From positions 3,032,023 through 3,096,022 of the forward strand of contig NC_088302.1 in assembly GCF_032854445.1 (NCBI RefSeq): a stretch of DNA of 64,000 bases, given 5' to 3'. The first letter of the stretch is position 1. Each line of letters starts with the position of its first letter. Below the pieces are notes generated by a model that was not told where the DNA came from, did no database searches, and saw nothing but the letters and a program-made list of their open reading frames with translations. The translations under genes and the position numbers were made by a program. Origin of the DNA: Liolophura sinensis. Its lineage: Eukaryota; Mollusca; Polyplacophora; Chitonida; Chitonidae. Below, in pieces: positions 1-9,558 of this stretch.

Positions 1-151
1 ATCCACACTTATAACACATCTCTACTTGTATTATCATTACACCTTATATCTACATGTCCATGTACAAAATACATTGCACATTATTTCTGTAATTTGGTGG
101 CAGAGGTGAGATATTTCCTTTTTTTTTAGAGTACTGTCAGAGTTATCTCGC

Positions 152-350
152 CTTGGTTCTGTCTCTGTCCAGAAAGTAAGCCGTGGCCTGCAGTACGTCC
201 GAGGCGTGGGTAGAGTTGTGGTAGGAATTACAGGCGTGATAATTAGCTTCTATCAGTTGTAGCCAATTCCGCAAACAGGTCTCACTAACATCCAGGTATT
301 CACAAACACCAAACCTTGTAAATATCTTCATACCTAAATAAACCAACGGC
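152..350 (-). CDS. PDE8: PDE8 exon, start of catalytic domain with YHNSTH
   Basis: The exon encodes [19 protein letters not shown], then [20 protein letters not shown], then [20 protein letters not shown] and DRTK. YHNxxHAxDV is the phosphodiesterase motif. By analogy with PDE4, its first histidine is the proton donor and its second is a metal ligand. The remaining metal-binding HD and D residues lie in exons beyond the window. The acceptor is tgttttgcag. No GT donor is available before an in-frame TAA at 145-143; the homology ends at AAG followed by gcgaga, pointing to a GC-AG intron. Confidence 0.96.
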
Positions 351-915
351 CTGCAAAACAATCAGAGACACTTCACAATATGTACATGTATCTACACAAA
401 CTAACTCTGCCAAACACAGAAACAATATTTCAGAAACATAAAGCCATTTTGCAGGTTTTTGACACTTAACATTATGACATCAGATCAGAGTGACGTTTCT
501 TTACAATGTGACACTGTTGCTTTAGGCATGATAGGGTCAATCTGTCAATATTAACAGATATGTATATACAGAACAGTTAGCTTTCCTCACTGAACTATGC
601 TCTTGGGTGGGTTTGGGTATGGAGTATTGAGAAAATCATGATATCCTGCTGAGGCTTTGATAGAAAACTCAAATCAAATGTTAAATGATAGGGAAGTAGC
701 TCTAAGTTGGCATAAAACGGCCACATATCATGGTGTACCAGGAAGTGATTCTGTTGTCATGATGACATAATTTGAAAGCTGCACATTACACATTCTCAGC
801 TGATCAGAAAACGAGATCAGAATACACTGTAAACAAATAATGATCTGTGTGTGACCATATCTCCTCATTCATTCTGGTATATTATCATATTATTATTTTC
901 CTCCCCGACACTAAC
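351..915 (-). other. Intron between exons 916-1051 and 152-350
   Basis: This 565-base intron starts gttagtgtc and ends ttttgcag in the transcript sense. I see no tandem repeat, SINE or other structure in it. Confidence 0.85.
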
Positions 916-1051
916 CTAGAATTACTGGCCAGTTCTAAATCTATCACATTGAAATCCCAAGTATTCTCCGTTTCAAGGATAGCAGCGATGTTCTGGGGAA
1001 CCTGAGCAAGGGCTGCCGTCGGGGTAGGAATGTGAGCGTGGATGTGGTGGT
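916..1051 (-). CDS. PDE8: PDE8 exon, histidine-rich spacer and WDFNVIDLE
   Basis: After the split codon the exon reads HHHIHAHIPTPTAAL, then AQVPQNIAAILETENTWDFN, then VIDLELASNS. The WDFNVIDLE core corresponds to the NEE(S/Y)WDF(N/D)IFELE stretch at the entry of the PDE8 catalytic domain. The histidine-rich start matches in style the HQSHSH spacer of human PDE8A. The acceptor is catggttacag and the donor is AG followed by gttagtgtc. The split AG plus G makes the arginine of NSRPLVYLG with the next exon. Confidence 0.93.
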
Positions 1052-1320
1052 CTGTAACCATGGCAATATTATAACACATAAAAACATTATAAAAGTAAAC
1101 AGCAAATCAACACCTGCCTGGCTGAATGTCAGATTGATATTTACAAGTTAAGTTATGCTTTATCAAAAGTGGATTGCTGTCATGATTGATAATCAAATCT
1201 AAGTTATCTTTTTAGTGTCAACTATTCAAGGCTACTGGACTTCATCTCATATAAATTTGAAAACTGAAAGCAGCACAACTTCTTCTAAACAAAGTTTGAT
1301 ATGGAATTTAAATAACTTAC

Positions 1321-1372
1321 GTGGTTTTGTAATGGAGACATCATTAGCTGAGAAGCGCCTGTTAAGTCCTTG
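1321..1372 (-). CDS. PDE8: PDE8 exon, GLNRRFSANDVS segment
   Basis: This 52-base exon reads QGLNRRFSANDVSITKP plus one base. It matches the PDE8 stretch DGLRRLSGNEYV that follows VGGLM. In mammalian PDE8A the paired arginines here have been reported as part of a Raf-1 docking site (from memory), and the pair is kept. The acceptor is gtcgtcttacag and the donor is gtaagttat. The phase (0 in, 1 out) fits both neighbours. Confidence 0.9.
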
Positions 1373-1455
1373 CTGTAAGACGACATGAGATGACAATTTT
1401 AATAGATACAACATGTACATGTAAATACTCTTTGTTCAAAGTGACAATAATAGGA

Positions 1456-1724
1456 CTGGGCCTCCGTGGCTGACGGGGTTAACACGCCAGTGCAGCCCAA
1501 TGACCGAGGAGCCTCCCAACAATGAGGAGTGAGTTCAAGTCCAGCTCATGCTGGCTTCCTCTATGGCCATACGTGGGAGGGTCTGCCAGCAACCTGTGGA
1601 TGGCCATGGGTTTCCCCTAGCCTGGTTTCCTCCTACCATAATGCTGGTCACAGTCATTTAAGTGAAATATTCTTGAGCACTGGCGTAAAATACCTTTCCA
1701 ATAAATAAATAAATAAATAAATAA
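1456..1724 (+). mobile_element. tRNA-derived SINE, apparently near full length
   Basis: The element begins GGGCCTCCGTGGCTGACGGG, a box-A-like start, and has a box-B-like GAGTTCAAGTCC about 60 bases on. It then carries a body ending in TATTCTTGAGCACTGGCGTA and an (AATA)n tail at about 1701-1724. It is in antisense orientation to the PDE8 gene, inside the 566-base intron 1373-1938. Similar sequences recur at 2691, 9140, 45421 and 54195. I associate this type with molluscan genomes from memory; the family name is not assigned. Confidence 0.85.
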
Positions 1725-1938
1725 CAATAAGACAAAGCCTCTGATAAAGAGAATTCATGCAAAAAGATATATTTTGATAGAAATCTCACCAGGACATATC
1801 CCCCAACTGATCGTTTGTTGCTTAACATATGTGTAGACATTTTGCGTAAGTTCTGTTAGCAATATATACGTAGACAGTACTCTATGAAACGGGCAAACAT
1901 ACAGATATAAATAGGAAACCTCAAAGAGATGTACTCAC

Positions 1939-2109
1939 AGACATGAGACCGCCAACAAGGTCAGAGGTCATTTGATCTTCATCTTTCATCTGCTGTGTGA
2001 AGTATGGTGAATAGAGCTCACTGGTGCGGAGGATATCCAATACCTTGTCTAAAGCTTGCACTACTGTAATAGGGCTGTTTTCCTGAGCTGCATTGATAAT
2101 GTTTATAAC
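1939..2109 (-). CDS. PDE8: PDE8 exon, VINIINAAQE helix and DLVGGLMS
   Basis: The 57 codons run from VINIINAAQENSPITVVQAL through LDILRTSELYSPYF to SDLVGGLMS. This is the conserved PDE8 segment between the linker and the catalytic domain, with the ALDRVLEILRTTELYSP and DLVGGLM equivalents easily recognised. The acceptor is cattgtttcag and the donor is TCT followed by gtgagtaca, both phase 0. A two-level tandem array (81/87 bp) begins about 20 bases upstream of the acceptor, so the branch-point region is probably squeezed between exon and array. Confidence 0.96.
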
Positions 2110-2130
2110 CTGAAACAATGACAACGTTGA

Positions 2131-2655
2131 ATAATCTATGAGTATACCAATACATGAAAACCAAGCAGAGGTCAGATAACAGGTCAGATAACAGGTCAGA
2201 TAACATAGAACTAAAGGTATCACTCTCCAAATGATGTTTTCTATGAGTATACCAGTACGTGAAAACCAGGTGTAGGTCAGATAACATAGAACTAAGGGTA
2301 TCACTCTCCAACTGATGTTTTATATGGGTATACCAGTACCGGTATGTGAAAACCGAGCATAGGTCAGACAACATAGAATTAAGGGTATAACTCTCCAACT
2401 GATGTTTTCTATGAGTATACCAGTACGTGAAAACCAAGTGTAGGTCAGATAACATAGAACTAAGGGTATCACTCTCCAACTGATGTTTTATATGGGTATA
2501 CCAGTACCGGTATGTGAAAACCGAGCATAGGTCAGACAACATAGAATTAAGGGTATAACTCTCCAACTGATGTTTTCTATGAGTATACCAGTACGTGAAA
2601 ACCAATCACAGGTCAGATAACATAGAACTAAGGGTATCACTCTCCAACATATGTT
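2131..2655. repeat. 81/87-bp alternating tandem array (168-bp higher-order unit)
   Basis: The marker gatgtttt recurs at 2233, 2314, 2401, 2482 and 2569, giving spacings of 81, 87, 81 and 87. The longer unit has an extra accggt-type insertion. The first units carry a small internal repeat of aggtcagataac. Open frames here are repeat translations. Confidence 0.92.
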
Positions 2656-2690
2656 TTTATTTGACATGTAGGATTTCATATTATTTATCT

Positions 2691-2880
2691 GATTGAAGTT
2701 TTACACCGTCTTCAAAAATATTTCGCTTAAAACAGCAGTGGCCAGTATCATGGTGGGAGGAAAATGAGCCGAGCTCGGTGGAAATCCACGACCATCCGCA
2801 GGTTTTTGGCAGATCTTCGCATGTACGGGTGGAGAGCGTCATTTACGCTGCTCTGGCATGCTGCCCACGGAGGCCTTCCA
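2691..2880 (-). mobile_element. SINE copy, diverged
   Basis: Read on the minus strand, this is the same element as 1456-1724. It has ggaggcctccgtgg-like head remnants near 2870, the CCACGACCATCCGCAGG complement in the body and the TTACACC...CAAAAATATTTCGCTTA tail section near 2700. It is more diverged and has lost part of its central region. A run of 26 C follows its head. Confidence 0.75.

Positions 2881-2906
<26 letters not shown>
2881..2906. repeat. 26-base C homopolymer (G run in the transcript)
   Basis: There are 26 consecutive C on the plus strand, so the PDE8 pre-mRNA would carry 26 G. The length is likely to be unreliable in any assembly. Confidence 0.9.
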
Positions 2907-2911
<5 letters not shown>

Positions 2912-3070
2912 AGGATTTCGCTTCTCCTAACTAACGTCAGGGATGCCTATGTTACTATACCTTCGCGCACATAGTAAGACAATCTGCACAAAATGGCAAC
3001 TTAAACAAGTTTGAAATGAAATTATTCCTGGACAGATATCCGAACAAGAAAATATACTTCCCTGATTGCC

Positions 3071-3275
3071 CAATAGTAGTGAGTGAGTGCTTGGGGTTTA
3101 ACGTCATACTTAACAATGTTTCTCTCATAAGACCATGATGCCCAATAGCAGTGAGTGAGTGCTTGGGGTTTAATGTCATACGTAACAATTTTTCTGTCAT
3201 ATCAGAAGGATGACCAATAGTAGTGAGTGAGTGCTTGGGGTTACAATTTTTCCGTCAAATGACAATGATGCCCAA
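3071..3275 (+). repeat. Three tandem copies of a 72-bp SINE-like unit
   Basis: The marker caatag recurs at 3071, 3143 and 3215, and a caacag variant at 3273, giving spacings of 72, 72 and 58. Each unit begins GTGAGTGAGTGCTTGGGGTT and continues with a TTAACGTCATAC-like stretch. I recall this sequence from molluscan repeats, where it is usually dispersed; here it is tandem. Confidence 0.75.
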
Positions 3276-3362
3276 CAGTAACAGATTGCTACGAAGACAA
3301 AATCGAAGATGAGATGACTCAAATACATCTATTCCTACAAACTGAACAAGTAGACCTCCTAC

Positions 3363-3442
3363 TTTAGTAATTGGAGCCTCAATGGTCATTGAGTGTATCC
3401 TGGCAACTGACTCTCTCCTCTTTGGGGGGCAGTGAATGCCAC
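3363..3442 (-). CDS. PDE8: PDE8 exon, basic RRES site and ARIHSMTIEAPITK
   Basis: The exon reads GIHCPPKRRESVARIHSM followed by TIEAPITK. ARIHSMTIEAPITK is one of the most conserved PDE8 stretches and makes the call secure. The preceding KRRES is an R-R-x-S motif, the consensus for cAMP-dependent protein kinase. It lies where mammalian PDE8A has a basic run with a serine reported to be phosphorylated by PKA (Ser359 from memory), suggesting conserved feedback control. The acceptor is gatcttgcag and the donor is AAA followed by gtaggaggt. It enters in phase 1 and leaves in phase 0. Confidence 0.94.
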
Positions 3443-4082
3443 CTGCAAGATCAAAGGGACACGCATTAGGCAGGTAAGAAAGGTAAACAATTATACCACC
3501 AGACAGGAGTGCACTCAGTGACTGAATTTAGAAGCTTTAATAGAAGTACATGTACAATCTGCATCATCCATCGAAAGATCCATGGAACACATATCACATA
3601 AAGCTATATATGTGTTTTTAGTCTGAAGGTATATATGATCACAAAGTATTATGACAGCTGATTATGTTTTTATCAAACAAACACCGTAACACTTTTCATG
3701 TACTTTATTTGTTACAATACTTGAAAAAAAGAAATAAACTTTTAATGTAATGAAGTTGAAAAAAGTGGAAAGACAACAAATATAAGAATATATAGTGCAA
3801 TAGTGCAAAAGTTAAAATGTATATATTGATTTTAAAAAACTCAACAAAGTAATCACAATGGATCTATCTGCATTAACACTAAACACCTACCAGTACAGAT
3901 GTATGTACGGGTATCTTGTCAAATGTGACAAACTATCAACAGTCATAAACACAAGTGTTTTTATAATCAACTATAAAACAATATGATGTGTGCTAGTGCT
4001 ACTGTTGCTAAGGCATTAGCGTGCTACGAAATAACTACAGTGAAATCCTAAAGAGTACTGATTATCTGTAATCTTTGCAACA

Positions 4083-4196
4083 AAACACATGTATGTAAAA
4101 AGAAGTGCAACAAAACACATGTATGAAAAAAGAAGTGCAACAAAACACATATATGAAAAAAGTGCAACAAAACACAAGTATACAAAAAAAGTGCAA
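4083..4196. repeat. About 30-bp array, four to five copies
   Basis: Units read gtgcaacaaaacacatgtat followed by gaaaaaag with small length changes. Apart from this array the intron 3443-4542 shows no other structure except an ACAG tract at 4517-4533. Confidence 0.85.
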
Positions 4197-4516
4197 CCAA
4201 ACAAACATACAGTGCATCATGAGAATGTATTTTGATTACACTACAACAAAAACAAACAGTCCATATTACTGTGTTTATTCAGTTACTTATTTTATTTTTT
4301 TCTGCTTGCTTTTTGTATTTCACATTACTTTACACTGCACTGGATAGAAATATACATCTACGTACACCACCAGAGATCAAAGCAAGCACCAGTGTAAAAT
4401 AATCCTTAGATGGAAAATTCTTTACGTCTGATTTGAAAGCAGTGAATGTGCATTTATAGCCAATCAATGACAGACAAAACACAGCTCAGCACTGCCAACA
4501 GACAGCAGACAAGAAA

Positions 4517-4533
4517 ACAGACAGACAGACAGA
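4517..4533. repeat. (ACAG)n microsatellite beside a 5' splice site
   Basis: About four ACAG units lie within roughly 10 bases of the donor of exon 4543-4623. In the transcript they read as CUGU repeats just inside the intron. Confidence 0.8.
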
Positions 4534-4542
4534 TGGACTGAC

Positions 4543-4623
4543 CATCGATGCTACAGAGGGACTGAATGTCAATGGAGCCTTTCCTAAATGGACGATAGAG
4601 AATTTGACCATTGCCATGAAGCT
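4543..4623 (-). CDS. PDE8: PDE8 small linker exon with RKGSIDIQS motif
   Basis: This 81-base exon adds 27 residues, including FRKGSIDIQSLCSIDG. Human PDE8 linkers carry a closely similar RRKGS(L/I)DVK or RRKESIDVKS stretch at the same relative place, which supports it as real although it is too short to stand out. The acceptor is ctgactgtcag and the donor is G followed by gtcagtccat. It is symmetrical (phase 1 to phase 1), so it could be skipped without a frameshift. A (CTGT)n tract in the transcript strand begins within about 10 bases of the donor (plus-strand 4517-4533). The RKGS serine is a plausible basic-directed kinase site; that is inference. Confidence 0.82.
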
Positions 4624-5130
4624 CTGACAGTCAGCAGCAAGATCCCAGGGGAAAAAGCACAACCAAGCTTTTATATATGGTCATGAACATTTACAGAGAG
4701 GGAAGGAAAGGGGTAGAAGGGGGTGGGGGTGGTGGGTGAGGGAACAGGGTTTGCAGAATAAAGTATAAACAGGTACTGACTTTTCAACAAACTTTTCTAA
4801 AATGAATTACAAAAACACCTTGAATTTCCTTTATACACTGTATTTTTATCCACAGCATATTAAGGTGTGGATTATGAAGAGAAGTTACCAAAGGCCGTCA
4901 CAGCTACCAAGGACTGTCACAGTTTCCAAAGACTGTCACAGTTTTTGAAGTCTGTCAAAGCTATATTATAGTCAAAGGGCTTCTCAGTATTACAACAGAC
5001 ACATGCTTTGGTTTACTTTATGGATGTTGTTATGTAAATTTATTTTTGTTTCATAATCCCTTCCGCCAACTTTTTGAGCATATATAATGTAACAAAATTA
5101 GACAGGAATTTCATATTACATATTCTTTCA

Positions 5131-5965
5131 ATCTATCTACCTCTGATAGAAAATGTCAACTGAACTATAATAGTGCTCCTTTCATCAAAATCTACCTCTG
5201 ATAGACAATGTCAGCTGAACTATAAAAGTGCTCCTTTCATCAAAATCTACCTCTGATAGACAATGTCAACTGAACTATAAAAGTGCTCCTTTCATCAAAA
5301 TCTACCTCTGATAGACAATGTCAACTAAACTATAAAAGTGCTCCTTTCATCAAAATCTACCTGTGATAGGCAATGTCAACTGAACTATAAAAGTGCTCCT
5401 TTCATGAAAATCTACCTCTGATAGGCAATGTCAACTGAACTATAATAGTGCTCCTTTCATCAAAATCTACCTGTGATAGGCAATGTCAACTGAACTATAA
5501 AAGTGCTCCTTTCACGAAAATCTACCTGTGATAGGCAATGTCAACTGAACTATAAAAGTGCTCCTTTCATCAAAATCTACCTCTGATAGGCAATGTTAGC
5601 TGAACTATAATAGTGCTCCTTTCATGAAAATCTACCTGTGATAGGCAATGTCAACTGAACTATAAAAGTGCTCCTTTCATCAAAATCTACCTCTGATAGG
5701 CAATGTTTGCTGAACTATAATAGTACTCCTTTCATCAAAATCTACCTGTGATAGGCAATGTCAACTGAACTATAAAAGTGCTCCTTTCATCAAAATCTAC
5801 CTCTGATAGGCAATGTCAGCTGAACTATAATAGTGCTCTTCCTGCATCAAAATCTACCTTTGATAGGCAATGTCAACTGAACTATACAAGTGCTCTTCCT
5901 TCATCAAAATCTACCTTTGATAGGCAATGTCAACTGAACTATAAAAGGCTCTTCCTTCATCAAAA
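5131..5965. repeat. 55-bp tandem array, about 15 copies
   Basis: tgaactata recurs at 5161, 5216 and 5271 (55-bp spacing). The consensus begins ctacctctgataggcaatgt and ends in ctcctttcatcaaaat. A short array of about 24 bp (ataatcccttggattaacc) follows at 5975-6055. The array lies in the 2.35-kb intron 4624-6978; the rest of that intron is unstructured. Confidence 0.95.
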
Positions 5966-6978
5966 ATACATGTACCAGTAATAATCCCTAGGATTAACCG
6001 TAACAATAATCCCTTGGATTAACCGCAATAATAATCCCTTGGATTACCACCAATTATAATCTTGGATTTCATACACCTGCTCTTATTTCCTTATCATTTA
6101 ATCTTTCCAAACATCCACATTACTTTGGAAATTAACCGGATCTAAAAAAATTTTTTGAAAATGGGAGCAAGCTAGAGACCTTCAAATTTTTTTTTTCTCA
6201 ATGTGGAATTCATTGTATTCCAAAGCATGTCCACTTAACATTTATCCTGATTCATATTTCTCTCAAAATAAATAACCTCTTATTTACAGAAAGACTGTCA
6301 TCTGAGTGAATGAATTTAGCTATTGCAGAAGATTATTCTGTTAAAAATAACATAATGATTCTATCAATTCAATATAAAGATTCTATCAGACTATCAGGAA
6401 TGTTGAATATGACAAAGTATTATACTATAATAACCGACTGCGTTCTAGAATCACTCAGACATTAGACTTTCTGATAAAACTAACATGTATTTTCTTTAAC
6501 TGTGTCATTGTGTATGAACAAAGCATGATTGAGTGTAATCTGTGAATCTTTAATTCCCATTTGATTATGTGAATAGATTTCAGCCCAGTTGAAATGGGTA
6601 GTGTTAAGGCTTTGGAACAAGTGCTATACTGTCAGTTCACTTATGACATTGTTTTACACACAACACCATGTATACAAAGGGAATTGTAAAACAGCTGTCA
6701 TTTTAACAGATTAACAAGGGTTAGTACACAGCATCTATACACAGGTTAAAGATTTAAACGCTAACATGTATATATATATATAAAATGGGAAAAATAGGTC
6801 TAGCATGAAGGTAAGCAGGTACATGTACCAAGAGGTTTATCATAAACTTAACACATAAACACTACTTGAACTATGGAAATTTTGGTGAATCTAAACAACC
6901 CAAGGCCAGAAATGTGTCAGAGAGTCAGGAGACTAAACCGATCCTGGATTATTTCTTCAGCACTGAGTGTAGACTTAC

Positions 6979-7076
6979 CATTGGCCATCAAGTTGAGCTC
7001 GAGGTCTTTAATGCGGTCTAAATGATGAGGTACTTCAGAGGGTGAACAGCGGACTGACACATAATGACGAAGTTTA
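6979..7076 (-). CDS. PDE8: PDE8 exon, KLRHYVSV end of PAS and start of linker
   Basis: After one base finishing the previous codon, the exon reads KLRHYVSVRCSPSEV, then PHHLDRIKDLELNLMAN, then a single G. KIRHYVS is the conserved last PAS strand of PDE8; the rest is poorly conserved linker. The acceptor is ggtttcag and the donor is gtaagtctac, phase 1. It joins in frame to the small exon at 4543-4623. If that exon were skipped, the G would join directly to 3442 and also stay in frame, so skipping would give a shorter but open product. Confidence 0.9.
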
Positions 7077-7402
7077 CTGAAACCATCCGAACACACAGTT
7101 AAGCTTACACACAGAATATGAGTTAAGTATATACGCAGGTGGGCATAATTTATACAAGACATTGTCAATGACAACAGTGACACAGTTATGAGAATTCTAA
7201 AAGAGAAAAATCTCTTGGAGTTGACTGCAGATGGATTGACTGATTGGCAGATTGACTGGTGTTTACTGTCCTACTCAGCAGTTCTTTTCACTTTAGTCAC
7301 GGCACTCAGGGTGACAGAAACCAGGGAGCAGGGTTATCATTTAGAATTGGAGAATTACTATTGATTTAAATAGTAAGAATATTCAAAGTAGGAGGCTAAG
7401 GG

Positions 7403-7605
7403 GACAGCTGTCTGCAGCCTGCTATGGGGAGCACGGTAGACAGCTGTCTGCAGCCTGCTATGGGGAGCACGGTAGACAGCTGTCTGCAGCCTGCTATGGG
7501 GAGCACGGTAGACAGCTGTCTGCAGCCTGCTATGGGGAGCACGGTAGACAGCTGTCTGCAGCCTGCTATGGGGAGCACGGTAGACAGCTGTCTGCAGCCT
7601 GTAAC
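7403..7605. repeat. 36-bp tandem array, 5.5 copies
   Basis: Units begin gacagctgtctgcagcctgc at 7403, 7439, 7475, 7511, 7547 and 7583, almost identical. The unit contains CAGCTG and CTGCAG palindromes. Because 36 is a multiple of 3, open frames on both strands appear without coding meaning. The rest of intron 7077-8695 shows no clear structure. Confidence 0.97.
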
Positions 7606-8695
7606 TTGCCCTCTTTGAACACCCTGCAGAGTACACAGATTCCTAAAAGCACAAACCTTTTGCAAGTACCTGACAAGCCTCCTGACTTAAACCACAGCAG
7701 ACGCAGTGAGAAATGGATTCAAACATGTTGCTTCATGGCTCATCGGCCTTCTAACTGCAGTAAGCCAGTGCTTTAACCATCAAAACAATTAAGTCCACAC
7801 CCCCATACCCACCCCCACACCCCCATCTCTGAAGATGGGGATATAGAATACTGCTTCCAAATTTCCACGCTACAATTAAAACGAAACCATATTGAAGTCA
7901 ATAGTAAAAGAAATGTAGTTGCCAATTTAATTTACAAAAGACGGCTTCAAGCAGATGTGAAACATCCAGTTGTACCATCAAACTGGAGCACAATCACCAC
8001 AACAGCATTGGATGATGCAATACAAACCAAATAAAGAGCAAATTCTCTTTTGTTGAAACACTATTTAAGGCATCAACCAATTTACGTCAGTTCCACAGAG
8101 GACTAAAAATTGCCCTCAAACAGTTATTTTGACTATTGCAGGGGTACGTAACCTGGGTAACAAGGCAAAACGAGACGATAAATAAATCTCATTTGTTGTA
8201 ATATTGCTGGCTTCTCTAGAGTAAATTAAGTTTAATCATGAAGAAAAACGATCAACGTGGGAGTTAACGTCACCAAAATGGAATTTAGCACATTAGTAAA
8301 AACAGCAAACTTTTTCTTCTTTGATGTGATTTCAGCTTCACAGTATTGATTTGTTGTTTTTCTGTCTGAATTTTTTCCCCCCCCCGACAAACCAAACTGA
8401 ATTGAAAGAGTTTTTTGGCTATGTCATGCCAAGCAAAAGAAAGGTGGCAGCTATGTCATGTTAGGTGTTTACATTCGCCAACGCACTTCTGCAAGAAAAC
8501 CAAACCACATTTCGCCCACTGTTTTCTACACAGCTTTTCTCCCAAAATGTCACAGGTGATTTGGGTCAGAAAGACCAGTGCTCTGCTGCACCATCAAACT
8601 TCAAACCCTAACAAAAAACGAGTTTCCCATAATACATGAAGACATTAAAGTGACACTTCACTTAAGAAATACTTCTATTCTATTCTAAGACTTAC

Positions 8696-8784
8696 TTGTT
8701 CTGACATATAACTGGACTGATATGACAGTGCTGCTGTAAACACTCGCCAGATTTGCGCCTAACATAACACAATCCACTCCATAC
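8696..8784 (-). CDS. PDE8: PDE8 exon, second half of PAS domain
   Basis: The exon encodes VWSGLCYVRRKSGE, then CLQQHCHISPVICQN, plus two bases of the next codon. This matches the PDE8 sequence in which GKEWQGxYYARRKSGDxIQQxVKITPVIGQ closes the PAS fold. The acceptor is ttgttgaacag and the donor is gtaagtctt after AA. Joining to 7076 completes an asparagine and continues with KLRHYVSV, which is the family order. The intron to the previous exon is only 633 bases and carries the SINE at 9140-9385. Confidence 0.95.
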
Positions 8785-9139
8785 CTGTTCAACAAAAATG
8801 TAATCACATTGAAAAACATACCTGTACAGACACTTACCTGGAACCGGTTGGCTACCATTAAACCACAATCTAATGAACTGACAGATCAAAGACATTAACA
8901 TTCATAATTATATTGAGCCTCCTTCAGCTTTACTGAGATGTACCAATATGACAGACTCAATTAAAAGTTCACTGTAATGTGTGCTGTCTTTATAAAATGT
9001 TTAATCCAAACTCAATGCTTAAAATATGTATTTTAAACTTATACAACCTGAAAACTGTTCAATCCAGATTCATAAATAGAACATTAAGAAAATGTCACAG
9101 AAAAGAACATTACATAGTCATTCTGGTCCTCTTTCTAGC

Positions 9140-9385
9140 AATTTATTGGATTGGTGTTTTACGCCGTACTCAAGAATATTTCCCTTATACTGGCAGTCAG
9201 CATTATGGTGGGAAGAAACTGAGTCCAGGGGAAAACACATGACCATCCGCAGGTTGCTGAGAGACCTTTTCATGTAAAGCCAGAGAGGAAGCCAGCCTGT
9301 GCTGCACAAACTCACAGCAACTGTATTGTTGAGAGGCTCCTGGGTCACTGCGCTGCTCTGACCTGCTAGCCACCTCAGCCCCCTC
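9140..9385 (-). mobile_element. SINE copy adjoining exon 9418-9558
   Basis: On the minus strand the head is near 9384 (GGGCTGAGGTGGCTAGCAGG). The element then carries the GGAGCCTCTCAAC stretch, the GACCATCCGC complement in the body and the tail section CGCCGTACTCAAGAATATTT (plus sense) near 9161. It is in the same orientation as PDE8. It fills much of the 633-base intron 8785-9417. Confidence 0.85.
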
Positions 9386-9417
9386 TTTCTAACAACTTGT
9401 GCCCACTGGTCACTCAC

Positions 9418-9558
9418 CTTTCCTTTCCTAAGCTGCCCATTTATTGTTTCCTGTAGATCGGGTTTATTTTTATCACTTTGAGAAAAATCTTGGGCATCTT
9501 TACCCAATATCTCATCCGCACGGTAACCTAGCAACCGTTCATGGGCGGGGTTTATGTA
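9418..9558 (-). CDS. PDE8: PDE8 exon, first half of PAS domain
   Basis: This exon has 47 codons, starting YINPAHERLLGYRADEILGK and ending INGQLRKGK. The YxNPAxExxxGY motif and the following ExxGK are classic PAS features, and the SDKN segment matches vertebrate PDE8A. In mammalian PDE8 the PAS region is reported to influence activity and protein contacts; no ligand can be inferred here. The acceptor is gtccttgcag and the donor is AAG followed by gtgagtgac, both phase 0. A minus-orientation SINE ends only about 33 bases beyond the donor. Confidence 0.96.
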
